Shown here piece by piece: positions 35,490-46,664 of a stretch of 64,000 nt of DNA. Position 1 is the first letter of the stretch. Every line of letters begins with the position of its first letter. The translations under genes were made by a program, and so were the position numbers. The notes below the pieces were generated by a model. The model saw only the letters and a list, made by a program, of their open reading frames with translations, searched no databases and was not told where the DNA came from. The stretch spans positions 29,179,622 through 29,243,621 of the forward strand of contig JAKTNV010000009.1 in the NCBI GenBank assembly GCA_022747635.1. Direction: 5' to 3'. This DNA comes from Hetaerina americana (lineage: Eukaryota > Arthropoda > Insecta > Odonata > Calopterygidae).

Positions 35490-38140
35490 TGGCTATTCCG
35501 TGTAAAACTGTGGAGATGATTATCTAATTTTTGTCGTCACTCATCCATCCCGAAAGAAAATGAAATGCATTGATATAATCTTGGACAAGATTAACAAATT
35601 TTATCCCGTCTTATTTATTTAAGCGTTCGATTGCTAGTCATTTTTACCTTTACCACTTCATTTACCCCATTAACATGTACTCTTCACACATAATTATTTA
35701 TAGAACTATTTGGCACATTAGGGAATATATCACGAAATGCCTATCTTCAACTGGCGCCCCATTTATATTTTCATCAATTTTATTTCCGTAGCATGTTAGT
35801 ATGACATACACACCTTTGTAGAACTTAATCAAAACCAAATCTTATGCTTTAGAATTGACTCCTAACGTTTGCCCATCTAAATATGGCATCATTATTCATC
35901 TCATGGTATATTTAGAGAGGCAAGCCTGCTTAATATTGCGTCCGCGAGCCGTTTACCTTATTGAGTCTTTCATAAATAGAGTTTGATGCATTATTTTGCT
36001 TAACATAACTTTTTTTTTGAAATATAGTATGGGTCTGAAACCTGCTAATCTTCTGGTTGAAGGTCTGAAAGTCATTAATTCGTTATTGTACAGTTTGCTT
36101 AATTTATAGAAGGAAATGAAACTAATTTTTACCTGTTTGAATGCATTGATTTCATGTATTTGGAGTACAGGTAAATGGCTTGTATTTATATTCCGTCGAT
36201 GAGTTATAGCAATGATAAATAAATTGATTTCTACATGAGTCAGAGAGATCGCATATGTCGCTTGCACAAGGAAGCTTCATATTTCCACCAGCAGTGAAGT
36301 GGTGCTCGTCAAAAATTCATTACTAAAGAAATAGAACCAATTGCTAAACTTATGAACTATTTTACATATTTTTTATGTATTCTATCATGAAATTTCGTGG
36401 AGAGTAGTAATATTACTATCAACTGTTACTTTCTCAAATTATGTTAAATATCTACCACCATTGCAAATGTCGGACAACAGTAGAAAATCATTACGATGGT
36501 TAAAGTTTATTTTATTTCTCCGTTCAAATATTAACGATCTTTAGATGCGTATTGACAAAATATCTCTCGGAAAACAAACGTGTTTTGTAGATTTCCTCCT
36601 CGTAATGATATTTTTATATATATTTATCATTGATCAGAAAGATGCACAAAGTTCGTATTTTAACCCTAAGTGTCCTGTAATTGTTACCATAGGAATTTTT
36701 AAGAATGTCCTAGCATCACTTCCACTATACTTTCCTCTCTGTTTTACAGTCCTCATTATAGTTTAAAACTCCATGGCTCCTAAATACCCTGTGCATTAAC
36801 TTTTCTTGCTTTCTCCGAATTTCTCCCCAAAACCTTCTCCCTTCCATACGCCCGCATCTCAAAAGCCAATTTTTAGACTTAAAAGTTGATCATTTCTTTA
36901 TTTATTCAAAGTAACACTAGTATTTATTATTAAGTTATTTATGAAAAAGTAAATATTGTAATAAATCGGATCGCAGTCACTACGGCGGCCGATACTATGC
37001 TTTTGAAAGTGTTTTTCTCACAAAATATTTACAGGGCATGAAATATTACTTATGGGGATTGTAACAAGATCTCCGGTGTTCATAATGTAAGGTTTCTAGC
37101 CTTCGATAACTCCAGCAGTTGGAGGTTTGATAAATAACCTCACCAAAAAAATGGTTCTCTGATTCACAGTACCAACTCTTTTTACAGTCATGAGTTGCCA
37201 GTTATTCGTCTCAAGATAATCCTCTTTCGATTATTCATATTTGATAATTTATTGAACTAAGGTTATATATTTACAGCCAGCCGTTAAACGTCACTGTTGT
37301 ACTTGCTGACAAACTCTATTGTGTGGGTATGCTTACCTGCATGTTAGTCGGGTTAAAAACAAAGCTTGTTGCGATTCGTGAAAAGTCAAACACCCTTTCC
37401 TTCGTATGCGTGGACTGTAAATCTAATGCTAGAATTTAACTATATTGCTTAGGAATTCAAGGAAATAAAAATACCTGGTAGCTCATTTGCTGGAATAAGG
37501 AAGGGTGAATGCATGCCGAAGACTATAGTAAGATAAAAGCGACGCGAGTGCCCTCGTTACGTGTGACATCTGGCAGGCTCCTTGTTACTTGTAGACGAAT
37601 TTTCTCTGAATATATACATCCGATTTGCCTGTTTGCGGGGAAATACATATTTACATTTAAGTGACTCATGTGGGGAAATACTTCGGTTATAGGTGAAGAT
37701 AAACTGAAATGAGAAAAAGGAAAAGAAATAGTAAAAGAAGACAAGAATATTAATCACTCTCCGTAGATCTCCCTCCACTCTCCCTCTCGAGGGTCCCTAG
37801 AGAAGGCCCTCCTGGAGGTCAACAGGGCCTCGGATGTCCAAACTGGAACCATGAAAAATTGAAGGCGACTCCGGAAACACGTCAGATATGACAAGTTACT
37901 TATAATATCCAGGTGTGGATGTAGAATAGTCTACCTCCTGGTGTTTTCAGGCATCACACCTACAAGAATGCATGTTGGAAGCGATTCAAGGACCATAGTA
38001 TTGTTTTTCCAATCCCTCAGATAATAATATTTTAGTCAAAACCTAGGGCGATAGATAAAAAGAGTTATGAGGAAAAAAGAACGGCTTCAATTATAAGGCG
38101 ACCTAAAGGCAATTATGAGTAATGCTGCGAAACACACTGC
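35490..38140. other. unassigned AT-rich DNA
   Basis: More than 2.6 kb with no recognisable gene or transposon. A GC-richer patch at 37770-37830 contains AAGGCCCTCCTGGAGG and then ACAGGGCCTCGG, but no defined element. Confidence 0.45.
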
Positions 38141-38147
38141 TGACATC

Positions 38148-38262
38148 ATCATTTGCCTTGACCGGGATTTAAACCCGGATCCAGAGTGTAAGAGAAGGCC
38201 TCGATAGTCAAACTGGCTAAAGCACTCGGCCGGACATCGAGGGATCCGGGTTTGAACCTCTC
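38148..38262 (+). mobile_element. tRNA-like composite repeat, copy 1
   Basis: The right half is a tRNA-like head: GCCTCGATAGTCAAACTGGC, CTAAAGCACTCGG, CATCGAGGGATCC and a B box GGGTTTGAACC near 38249. The left half carries an inverted B-box arm, TTGCCTTGACCGGGATTTAA, whose complement reads like the 3' part of a tRNA-like unit. The same two parts, in the same order, occur on the minus strand of the element at 57879-58087. The CCGGGATTTAAACCCGG block at 38162-38178 is itself nearly palindromic. This is not an intact tRNA gene, because no acceptor stem closes at the 3' side. Confidence 0.65.
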
Positions 38263-38269
38263 TTTTTAT

Positions 38270-38660
38270 TTAAGTGCCAACTACTTAACTCAGTTTTTGC
38301 ATTTTAAACGAAATTTTAATATGAAAACACGTGACACTTTCAACACAGTGATGTAGAATTTCCCGTTCTAAATCCAAATCATCCATGCCCCTATGGAATA
38401 CAGTGTAGTTCAATAATCTTGTAGACGTTGTTTTGCCGTCATTATTAGGTCAAGGAGAATGATCATGCCGACATCCAAAACTCGACGGTAATAGCAAAAA
38501 AATATGGTTGTGTTAATTATATGCATCTATGTATGAAATACTAAAATGGGAAAAAATAATTTAACTCGAAATATATCCAGTACCTTCTTTTGTGGGGTTT
38601 TAATTGCCAAACCATCAGAAGTCGATCACGCCAGAATGGCGTTCACGAACACATTTAAAA
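38270..38660. other. unassigned AT-rich DNA
   Basis: No motif recognised. Confidence 0.45.
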
Positions 38661-38667
38661 GTACATG

Positions 38668-38740
38668 TACAAAATACTCCGCAAGCTGCAGCGAGGGCGT
38701 GTGGCAGGGTTTTTTAGGGCCCCAGTAATTTATGCACAAA
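38668..38740 (-). mobile_element. CR1-like 3' terminus, short fragment
   Basis: AAATACTCCGCAAGCTGCAG, GGGCGTGTGGCAGGG and GGCCCCAGTAATTT match the terminal 60-70 bases of the CR1-like family in minus orientation. No hairpin or coding sequence is preserved. Confidence 0.7.
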
Positions 38741-39004
38741 TATCAATTCATACTCATGACTATGAATTCGCTCATATACACAAAATACATACACATGCAT
38801 TCATATTTACATCATTCATTAGTGAAAGTTCTCCAAGAGGGGAGTAAGGGATCTTCTTCAATTCCACAAGAGAAAATTTTAGGATGAATTCAATATTTCA
38901 CTAAAATAATCTCATTTATTGAGGTTTTGTACTTTTCGGATAAAATAATAATATACGACATATGGTAATGGGTCCAATAAGATATGATTTTAGTTCACCC
39001 AGAG

Positions 39005-39130
39005 GCAAGGTTCTACATTTACATAATACCCCGTAAGCCGCCGCAAGGGCGTGTGGTGGAGGGTGTTAGGTCACCACCCGTAAAAAGCAACACAACTACA
39101 TGCAAAATCAACACATACATGCAACACATT
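39005..39130 (-). mobile_element. CR1-like 3' terminus fragment
   Basis: TACATTTACATAATACCCCG followed by TAAGCCGCCGCAAGGGCGTG and the hairpin GGTGTTAGGTCACC give a clear 3' end in minus orientation. The A/C-rich 3' untranslated region continues to about 39130 and then similarity is lost. Confidence 0.8.
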
Positions 39131-39394
39131 ACCCACAGTAGCACATACAGTAATGCAAAAATCCTTTCATTCTGCAAGAAAAGACAAAAAAGGTTGGCAC
39201 GCCATTAAAACGTGTAAAATGAGCCGAAATATTCATATCATAGTCAAAGAAAAAAAATTCCTCCCACTTCGGTTTACCTCGATAATTCTAGTTTTTTTTA
39301 ACTAAACGGTTAAATTAGACATTATGGAACAGCATGAAATTATCCGGTTTAATATTTACCCTAATCGCTCGGTGGTAATATTTAACCAGATGGT

Positions 39395-39535
39395 TCAATT
39401 GATCGCTCAACATAGTTACCACACTCTTGTAAGGCCTCATTTAGAGTATGCATGTACTGTATGGGATCCGACCGAAAAAGGCATTGTTCGGGAAACTGAG
39501 AAGATTCAACGCAGGGCAGCCCGTTTTGTTTAAAA
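39395..39535 (+). pseudogene. non-LTR reverse-transcriptase C-terminal fragment
   Basis: The plus-strand reading YHTLVRPHLEYACTVWDPTE, then IVRETEKIQRRAARFV, matches the conserved block after the reverse-transcriptase domain of CR1/L2-type elements. A TAA stop follows at once and no further homology is seen. The wording differs from the dominant family (TEKIQRRAARFV rather than LDKVERKSARFV), so this is a second lineage. Confidence 0.8.
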
Positions 39536-39589
39536 CTGAGTGATTGATATTGTAATTGTTTCAATTCGAGTGATTTCTAATTTTCTAAA

Positions 39590-39775
39590 ACTCGTAGTCT
39601 AACCTTTCCTCAAGAAACTTCCGACTTAACTCGTCCAGAATAACCGTCGCGATCATTCCCTTCTTGTCCCCATTTTTTTTTAGAAATTTAGCGGATTTTC
39701 TCTGATCCTTTTCCAACTCCTTAATGAACATTTTCTTTCGTGGATCTCAAATATCGTACATGTACCGTGTTCTTA
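39590..39775 (-). pseudogene. CR1-like reverse-transcriptase C-terminal fragment
   Basis: Reading the minus strand, DPRKKMFIKELEKDQRKSAK, then KGMIATVILDEL and RKFLE, correspond to the DPW..KELDKVQRKSARF..N...S.T.LL.DL.W..LE block. It is opposed head-to-head with the plus-strand fragment at 39395-39535, about 55 bases away, so two different insertions abut. Stops and an A-run frameshift disrupt it. Confidence 0.65.
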
Positions 39776-39939
39776 ATTTCGCCTTACTAAAGAGAAGTAT
39801 AATTCATTTTTACTCTTCTAATACATTTCTACGTAACTCGTCTAATACACCCCATTTTCTTTTAGTCTCATAATAATAATAATTAAATTAATAGTTCTAG
39901 ATTTAATAGTTGAGTCGTTTCATCCGTGATACAGGCACT

Positions 39940-40410
39940 CTCCCTGACAGCAAATCTGAAATACTCGACGGATTCTGCACAACCATCGTGAGGATACGAG
40001 GCGGCTATCGCCCCCTTTCCGATCCTAAGCCCCTCACCACTAGGCGCCTGATGCAGACAAGACGAGGGCCGCGGGAGAGACCCCGATGGAGTTTGTTAGT
40101 CGTGGAATCGGGGAGCGGGGCGGGTGGGAGGGAGGTAGGTGACGGATTCCGGGTACGCATACAATGAGCTGTCTCCTGCGGGAACGTGGGAAAGCCTTAG
40201 ACACCAACGGGCCTTGGCCCGACTTTCTCATTTCGATCGGAGATCGCCCTGTCAGTCACTCCCGATAACAATTGAAAGGCTATCTCCTCCACGGGTGCAT
40301 CTATCCTCCCGAACCCTCTGTCCAGCTATGCCCGAACCCCCCTCCCACCCCATATAGCCTTTATTCCTTCACCTCTTCGGCCCAAACCGCACTCCCCAGC
40401 CCCATTACCT
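39940..40410. other. GC-rich CpG island 9
   Basis: A CpG-rich block, G-rich at 40060-40150 and C-rich at 40215-40410 on the plus strand. Frames at 39910-40167, 40139-40357 and 40361-40693 are unsupported. Confidence 0.65.
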
Positions 40411-40411
40411 C

Positions 40412-40560
40412 CCTCGAGGATGGTGGGAGATTGGAGCGTTGACCTCCCTTGGGGAATGAGCCCAGGTTCGAAACCCGGGCCAAGTTAAGCTCGCGAAGGC
40501 CTACGAGCGTGATCAATTCGCACAGTTTCAAGGATCGAGCCTTAGAAGAGTCGTCCATCA
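40412..40560 (+). mobile_element. probable tRNA-derived SINE head, single copy
   Basis: GATGGTGGGAGATTGGAGC sits in the A-box position and CCAGGTTCGAAACCCGGGCC contains a perfect B box, GGTTCGAAACC (40464-40474), with correct spacing for a tRNA-like promoter. The body downstream has no match elsewhere in the window, and neither a tail nor a target duplication could be defined. Confidence 0.55.
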
Positions 40561-41750
40561 ACCGTGTTGGCCGGTATTCAGGTTGGCTAATGTAGAGGGG
40601 AGAGTTTACTTCGAAATGTCCGTTGGATTCTTGAGCGGGAACCAACAGCTTATTCTCACAGGTTGAATCGTAGTTTTGCATAAGGTAAATCAAATCACGT
40701 CGAAGACATTTTTAAAGTGCATTTGAGCCTTCTGATTTGAAGTTGAACAATTGAAAAACTTGAGCTGTGCTTAGCTGAGCTAAGAACATGTTTATTGCCA
40801 ATGTGTCGTCTACACTTAATATAACGAGAAAATGTGAATAATATCCGAGTCCAGGGATCTTTTATTCTGTAATCCACCAATTAAACGTTGGTTTTTCTTG
40901 ATCTATAAACACTATTGTTTGTCACGTTTGCCGTGGAGTTCCTTCTTGTTTGTGGTATGTAATTTCCTTCGTTAAAATTTTTATTTGCCTTGATGCCTGT
41001 ATGACTTGCCATGCCTCCATAACTGACAAGGACTACGTAGGAAAATATATAATTTTTCAAAATGTAATAAATCTAGAATTTTGACATGGGTTCATCTTAA
41101 GCTAATTCATTGCCATTCATGTTACTAACAGACCATCTGGTATACGCTGATAAGTATTTTTACTGAAATGCAATAGTGGATGCAGCTTTAGTTAACAATA
41201 CCTCCATAATCCACAGTATTTCGATTTTTTATTAGCAATTTATGTCGAAGTAAAACTTAATTTTGATGTTGCATGCCTGATGCCGAATCACTCCCTGCCA
41301 TACTTTCCATTGATAGCTTGAGGAGAATCGTAGATAAAAAGTCCAAGCCCCTCCTCAATAAGTCTTTTCTCTTTCAACGATGCTGCATAAAGGATTTTTA
41401 ATGGACCACCTTCAAATTAGAAGCATTCAAAAGAACTCCCATGAAACGGCTTCGGCCGAGTTAGTAGTTAAATAAGTAACGATGGAACTTTACCTATATG
41501 AAGTCAAATGTTGGGCAAAGCATATTTTAAGGTTCTTTTCTGTTCATTTAGGTTTGTGGTAGGCGTATGGAATGTGACCAATTGGGAGTCAATCGCTTTG
41601 AATAATTGGTTAGAAGGAGAGTGGTAAGTCAAATAGGGAGGGCCTATAATTATTGAGGTTCGGTTATGTACATCATAGATATTTCATCCTTCATTAAATA
41701 ATAGCGGCCATATTGTTCATTTTCCTGGTACCTACCAATTTCTTCATTCC
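40561..41750. other. unassigned AT-rich DNA
   Basis: No gene or repeat recognised. Confidence 0.45.
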
Positions 41751-41751
41751 T

Positions 41752-42170
41752 ATCTACATAGTACCCCGCAAGCCGCTAAGGGAGATAGATTCCAGGACAG
41801 ATAGGTACAAATACTCATTCTTTCCCCGAACAATCTGAAATCATAATAGTAAGGAACCGAAGTCACTTTAGAAATATTGAAAACATTGAATTTGCAAGTC
41901 GGAGCAAAGTTAAACACTGCACAGCTGTTAGGTATACTTTCAGGTGCATGTGTATGTAAGATGTAGATTGAGTGTTTGCATGTGTGTGGGGTATAAGTGT
42001 TCATGCATGAATGTATGCCATGTTTTTTTTGTGGATATATGATTTTGTGGTTATTGCATGCGGTTTTTTTTCCTCTTTCTTTTCTAAATTACGGGTGGTG
42101 TCCTAAAACCCCCCGCCACACGCCCTTGCGGCGGCTTGCGGGGTATTAAGTAGATGTAGATGTAGATCCT
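41752..42170 (+). mobile_element. CR1-like 3' fragment with an inverted 3' terminus at its head
   Basis: The body (41777-42170, plus orientation) encodes REIDSRTDRYKYSFFPRTI, then a TGA where other copies have an Arg codon, then NHNSKEPKSL. The 3' untranslated region and the terminus GCGGCTTGCGGGGTATTAAG with TAGATG repeats follow. The first 25 bases (41752-41776) are instead an inverted copy of that same terminus, CTACATAGTACCCCGCAAGC. The insertion therefore carries its 3' end at both borders in opposite orientation. Internal inversion during target-primed reverse transcription (twin priming) or insertion into an older, oppositely oriented terminus would both give this. Confidence 0.85.
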
Positions 42171-42174
42171 GGTG

Positions 42175-43085
42175 ATTATGAAATTAGAATGAACAATCCC
42201 CGCACGATGAATTTATTAATATAAAATTCTGAATAATAATCGCTATCGTTCCTTGATTTTTGTTGATGGAATCAAATCGGTGGAAAAATAGTCAAGAGTT
42301 ATGTATAAATTCGAGGGAGGGCTAATGGGGAATTATATAAAGGCATAAATGAATTACTGTGGTCCCCAATAATAGTTATTCATGAACTGTTGCTTTTAAA
42401 ATGAACTTCCCCGTCTTTGCCCCCCACCAAAATTTAAACGTGCGGACTTTTTATTAAAAATCTTTATAATTGATTTCTAGTCAAAATCCTTCTTCAAAAT
42501 ATTAATATTTATTTTATAATTTGACGTTTTGGGACATGAAAAATGTACGAATGTGTAGCTTAGTCGCATTCAAAAGTTTCCACCAATAAATTTCCCCAAA
42601 TTTTGCTCACTTGAAGCAGTGACAAGCAAAAAATGACCTTTCAGCTAAGAAACAGAAATAATACCAATTTTAAACAGGTAGTCTTACGACAAAGGCATAC
42701 AGCACCATATCTTCCTTACAAATTCAATATTTTAGTTTAATTTTTGAGGATCGTTAAGGAAATCTAAACACTACACTCCGAGCATCAAAGGCAACATGTG
42801 TATTGTTTTGTTACATTATGTCCCGGTTACATTATTTTATAGCATCTATGAAATTTTTTGTATAAAATCTTAAATGATGTTTATTAATTTTGAATTACTT
42901 TTTCACTCGGATATTTTAATATAACTTGCACAAATCGACTGTAATTCCACAATTTGACAAAATATAAAGCATAAATAATACCAATGACTTTTTTATTTTG
43001 GCGCTTTAAAGCTGCGAAACGACTCAGCAAACATAATATGAATTAGAATCCTTTTTTTTTCTTCCCAAGAAATAATTTATCCTCA
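42175..43085. other. unassigned AT-rich DNA
   Basis: Nothing recognised. Confidence 0.45.
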
Positions 43086-43159
43086 CGAGATGCTCATGGT
43101 ATACGTGATGAACGGATGGTATGCAGGTCCCTTCTCTGATGATGTTGAAAAATGCCATA

Positions 43160-43713
43160 TTAGCCTCATCATGGTACGTTACGTGAGTTCACGCAATAGG
43201 ATTAGAGATATCACGTGTTGGACCGACAGATATGAAGTCCTTTTTTCCGCGAGCGATATGGGGCAACTGCAAAAAAAGCGCAATGTGAACAAAAATTACT
43301 TTTAAAATCTTAGCAGCTTAGCCTGTTGTCATTATTTCCTAACCCTAATTTAAATGTTTTTATCGTAGTTATTAGCAAATATTTTGTATAGGTATATAAA
43401 TATTTTACTCGCAAACACTCGTAAATGTAGCTGTAGTTAACAATGCCTCCATTGTTTGAAATATTTTTCATATATATTGTTGACTAACATTTAAGCAAGG
43501 TTTGATTTCGATGTTTTATACCTGGTGTGGTATCATCTCCTGTCGCACACCCTAGTGGTGGCTTTCAGTGTATACTCGTAGATAATATTTTTTCTTCCCC
43601 CTCTCTCCAATTTATTTGGTATTTTAATCGCTATCTGTACTTCAAGCCATTGGCTACATGCCAATGCTGCGGCTTGCAGGGCGTTGTATTAATGTAAATG
43701 TACAGAACTCCCT
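43160..43713 (+). pseudogene. CR1-like retrotransposon 3' fragment, second subfamily
   Basis: The plus-strand reading SSRNRIRDITCWTDRYEVLF corresponds to the family C-terminus (KLREI..RTDRYKYSFF), followed by a shift and a 3' untranslated region with TGTTGTCATTATTTC as in the copy at 18866-19262. The element ends in GCTGCGGCTTGCAGGGCGTT and ATTAATGTAAATGTAC (43670-43713), a diverged version of the shared terminus. The 5' limit is uncertain. Confidence 0.65.
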
Positions 43714-43739
43714 GATAAAACCTTAGCTAGCTCTAATTA

Positions 43740-44260
43740 AGTAATGGGAGCGTTGATAACTTGGCTTGTGGGGTGTAGGAGACGGAGCGTGGGAATCCCT
43801 GGAGGGTTATTAGAGCGCAGGCGAAACCGATATGGAACAATGAAATCGATGGAAAACGGAGAATCCAGTGTTACCCCCGAGGAAATGGTAGCGATAGGCG
43901 GACGTCCCCTCCTGCGGATCCACGGTGGGAATAAATGAATCCACGGGAATCAATGGCTCTCCATGATGCGGCAGGGGCACAGGCCATTGTATCGCGGGCG
44001 TTCTTCACGGGTCCATTTAAATGCCAAAACGAATTCTCCGTATTCCCTCCTTCACAATCCACCCGGATACCTATCTCCTCCTCCTTTCTCCCCTACCGCA
44101 CCACCCACCAACCCTCCACCTTCACCACGTTCCTCCCTCCGCCTCTTCCCACAATTTCCTGTCGATCAACTGCCCGCAACACTCCTCCGCACGCCTCTTC
44201 CCCATGGCCCTCGCCTTCTCCGCATCCTCGGTTTTATTATTTTTCCCCATGCGTTTACCA
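43740..44260. other. skewed island 10: purine-rich then pyrimidine-rich
   Basis: The plus strand is G/A-rich to about 43930 and C/T-rich from about 44040 to 44210. The two plus-strand frames (43935-44381, 43963-44352) translate to Pro/Ser/His/Thr-rich strings without a domain. Confidence 0.7.
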
Positions 44261-44264
44261 ACAG

Positions 44265-44712
44265 CGGTTTGGTGAGAAGATGGGTGTCGGAGATGGTGAT
44301 TTGGCCCGAAAATACTTCATATTCTTGTATTTATTCCGGAGTCCTCGTTTAAAACTGAGCGGGTGCACTTGTAAGTTGTAAGGTTGTCGTGTGAAAAACC
44401 GCAAATTATTCTAGTACCAATTGTTTTTTTGAGTGAATAATATATGAAATATTTCAAGGATTTTCCCCCCTGGACAATTACTATGGCTGCGTTGCTCGTT
44501 ATGGAATCACAATTGCGAGAGTAATGTTTGGCATGTTTTTAGCGTCTCCAAGTCGCACAGGATAACTGTTATTAAATATTTAATCAATACCTAAAACCAA
44601 TCAGCATGGCATTATCTAAATTGGCAATAATTATTTTAAAACCATATTATTCAAATTGCATTGAGCAAACATTATTAACTAAATAAGTTTCATAGCCTGA
44701 GTAATTTCATTT
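44265..44712. other. unassigned AT-rich DNA
   Basis: No motif recognised. Confidence 0.45.
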
Positions 44713-44714
44713 TT

Positions 44715-44960
44715 TTCTAATAAAGTAATTTTTCAAAATAATCTCCTATTAGCTCCATATACTTTGCCCAATGTTTTTTTAACTCTTTTCAACCGTTCAA
44801 AAAGTAGGATTTCGGAATACTATATATGTGCTGGCGATGACTTCCTCGTTCTACGCTAAACGTTTTCAGCCGAGCCATATTTTCAAGTTAGTAAACTTAA
44901 AAAAAGTTACTGCGGGCCAAATATTTCGCATATGGATAATGTTGTAATTCATTCCATATT
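44715..44960 (-). pseudogene. mariner-type transposase relic, C-terminal third
   Basis: On the minus strand from about 44960, codons resembling LARSNFFKF, TNLKIWLG, NEEVIAST and then KKHWAKYMELIGDYFEK follow the mariner C-terminus (PDL.PSDFFLFP.LK..L.G, .NEEVI, W.KCIEL.GDYFEK). The position normally held by the third catalytic aspartate (SDFF) reads SNFF, so the metal-binding triad is broken. Several stops and at least two frame changes are present. Only the C-terminal part is found; the wording shows it is a different mariner lineage from those at 112 and 10826. Confidence 0.75.
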
Positions 44961-45034
44961 TTCGCCATTGAAACTGCGCAGATGTACGCAGTACACATTG
45001 GTTTGATGCAAAGGAAAACCATAAACACATCACC

Positions 45035-45305
45035 TACCAGCCTGGAGGTCGGTTGGGTAGCTTATATTAGAGTTCACCCAGTACAAAGCCCGACGACGAC
45101 GGCGTGCGAAAGTCACACATCAGGGTAGGGGGGGCCAATTCCTTTCCCTATGCCGGTTATGGTTTCCCAGGAAGATCTGGTACCCGAAAAATCCCACAGC
45201 TTGGGTGGAGCTGCAGGTACTCAGAGAGGCTTGGGGAATCGAACCCGGGCCCTCCAGTGGGTAGTCCAACCCTGAACTTCTGGTCTACCGCGACCCTGTC
45301 TTGAT
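45035..45305 (-). mobile_element. tRNA-derived SINE, family B, copy 2
   Basis: Read on the minus strand: GGTCGCGGTAGACCAGAAG at the head, GGGCCCGGGTTCGATTCCCC with a perfect B box (45235-45246), then CCAAGCTGTGGGATTTTT, ACCAGATCTTCCTGGGAAAC and CCTACCCTGATGTGTGA. The body and its order match the plus-strand copy at 20678-20950. Its B box is better preserved than in that copy. It lies just outside the mariner relic, with no visible target duplication. Confidence 0.85.
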
Positions 45306-45309
45306 GTAA

Positions 45310-45780
45310 TGGAATTTTTTCTTTGCCAAAGGAGAAAGCTTTTTTCCTTTGATTTCTTCTTTCAACTGGTATTATAACGACGCGAGACAATCTTATTTTA
45401 TCATTTGTCCTTTTCTCAAGTAATTGAGTTAGATGATTCTGCGTGTATCCCTAAAAACCGTGTCCATCACCTTTTCGGCCGATTTCGTCTTTGCCTTCTT
45501 CAGTGACCGATCGCCAATGGAAACTCACTGTTTTGATTGTTTTTTCGCCTGTGGAGTGTAGAAGTGTATCTATGTGTCGTCCAAAGTTATATATTGACGC
45601 AGAAACTCGTCAGGATTGGAGCGTAAAACCTGCAAACCGGTCTCCGAGTCGACTACACGATTGCGTTTATTCTCCACTGAGATTAAACACGGCACCTATC
45701 GATTTGAATCGGGAATAGTTCGCGGGTGATGGATACCGGTCGTCGAACTGGTGGTCTAAAACAGGCACATATATTGGTTT
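45310..45780. other. unassigned DNA
   Basis: No gene recognised. The frame at 45491-45718 has no motif. Confidence 0.45.
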
Positions 45781-45794
45781 GTGTGCGTGGATGT

Positions 45795-45948
<154 letters not shown>

Positions 45949-46209
45949 AATATGAATATCCCCTCTTCCGCTATTCGAGCGACTACTCCGAAAGTCAGGA
46001 CGGCTTTGGTGGCGTATTAAAATCCCTGAATTTAATTTCGGGTTTTTTAATGTTTTCTCCGCCAGCATTGTCATAGTTTATTTATGCACATCGAATATGG
46101 CCCGGTCCTCTTTTTTTGTGCGAGTTTTATTTGCTTATATTAAGGGAAATAATGTTTCGGGACTCATTGTGCCTTCTGAGAAGGCGTCCGCGATGCTAAC
46201 CGGGGGAAC

Positions 46210-46660
46210 TTGGTTCACGTCTTAATACACAATAAAAAGGGGAGGATCAGGAGCCAATAAATGGAGATTGAATAGGCATACAAAAAATAAAATTACTGGG
46301 CTCGCTGTAGAGATAGGTTTGTGGGAAGGAAGGAGAGGGGGTAGAAGAGAAGGTGAACCGAGGAGTGGGGAGGGGGAGGGGAATGGTGTTGGGGGCTTGT
46401 AGAAGTTGCTAAGCAACGAGTTCTTTAGCAAGGCGGCCGGGTTGTAAAGTTGGATGGACGGGAGTCGTGTTCCCTTTGGGGTGAGGTGGAGAGTGCGTTG
46501 GGCGTGAAAGGATGTTGGTGGGGAGGAGGAGGTGGGAAGATGTGGAGGAGACGGGTTATTCCGAAAGGACAACGCCCAGACTCCCTTTTCTCCCCTCCCC
46601 TCTGTCCTTCCAAAGGCTGCTACTCTCTCTCTCCCCCCCCCTCTTCTCTCAAGACGATAT
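46210..46660. other. skewed island 11: purine-rich then pyrimidine-rich
   Basis: G/A-rich on the plus strand to about 46565, switching within some 15 bases to C/T-rich (46575-46655, including C7). It has the same R-then-Y order as islands 1, 3 and 10. Frames here are compositional. Confidence 0.75.
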
Positions 46661-46664
46661 CATC

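Noticed and set aside
38183..38262. A genuine tRNA gene with Ser-like anticodon loop
   Set aside because: D and anticodon arms can be drawn, but no acceptor stem closes and the T arm is incomplete. A related sequence lies in a repeat at 57879-58087, so it is a tRNA-derived repeat.
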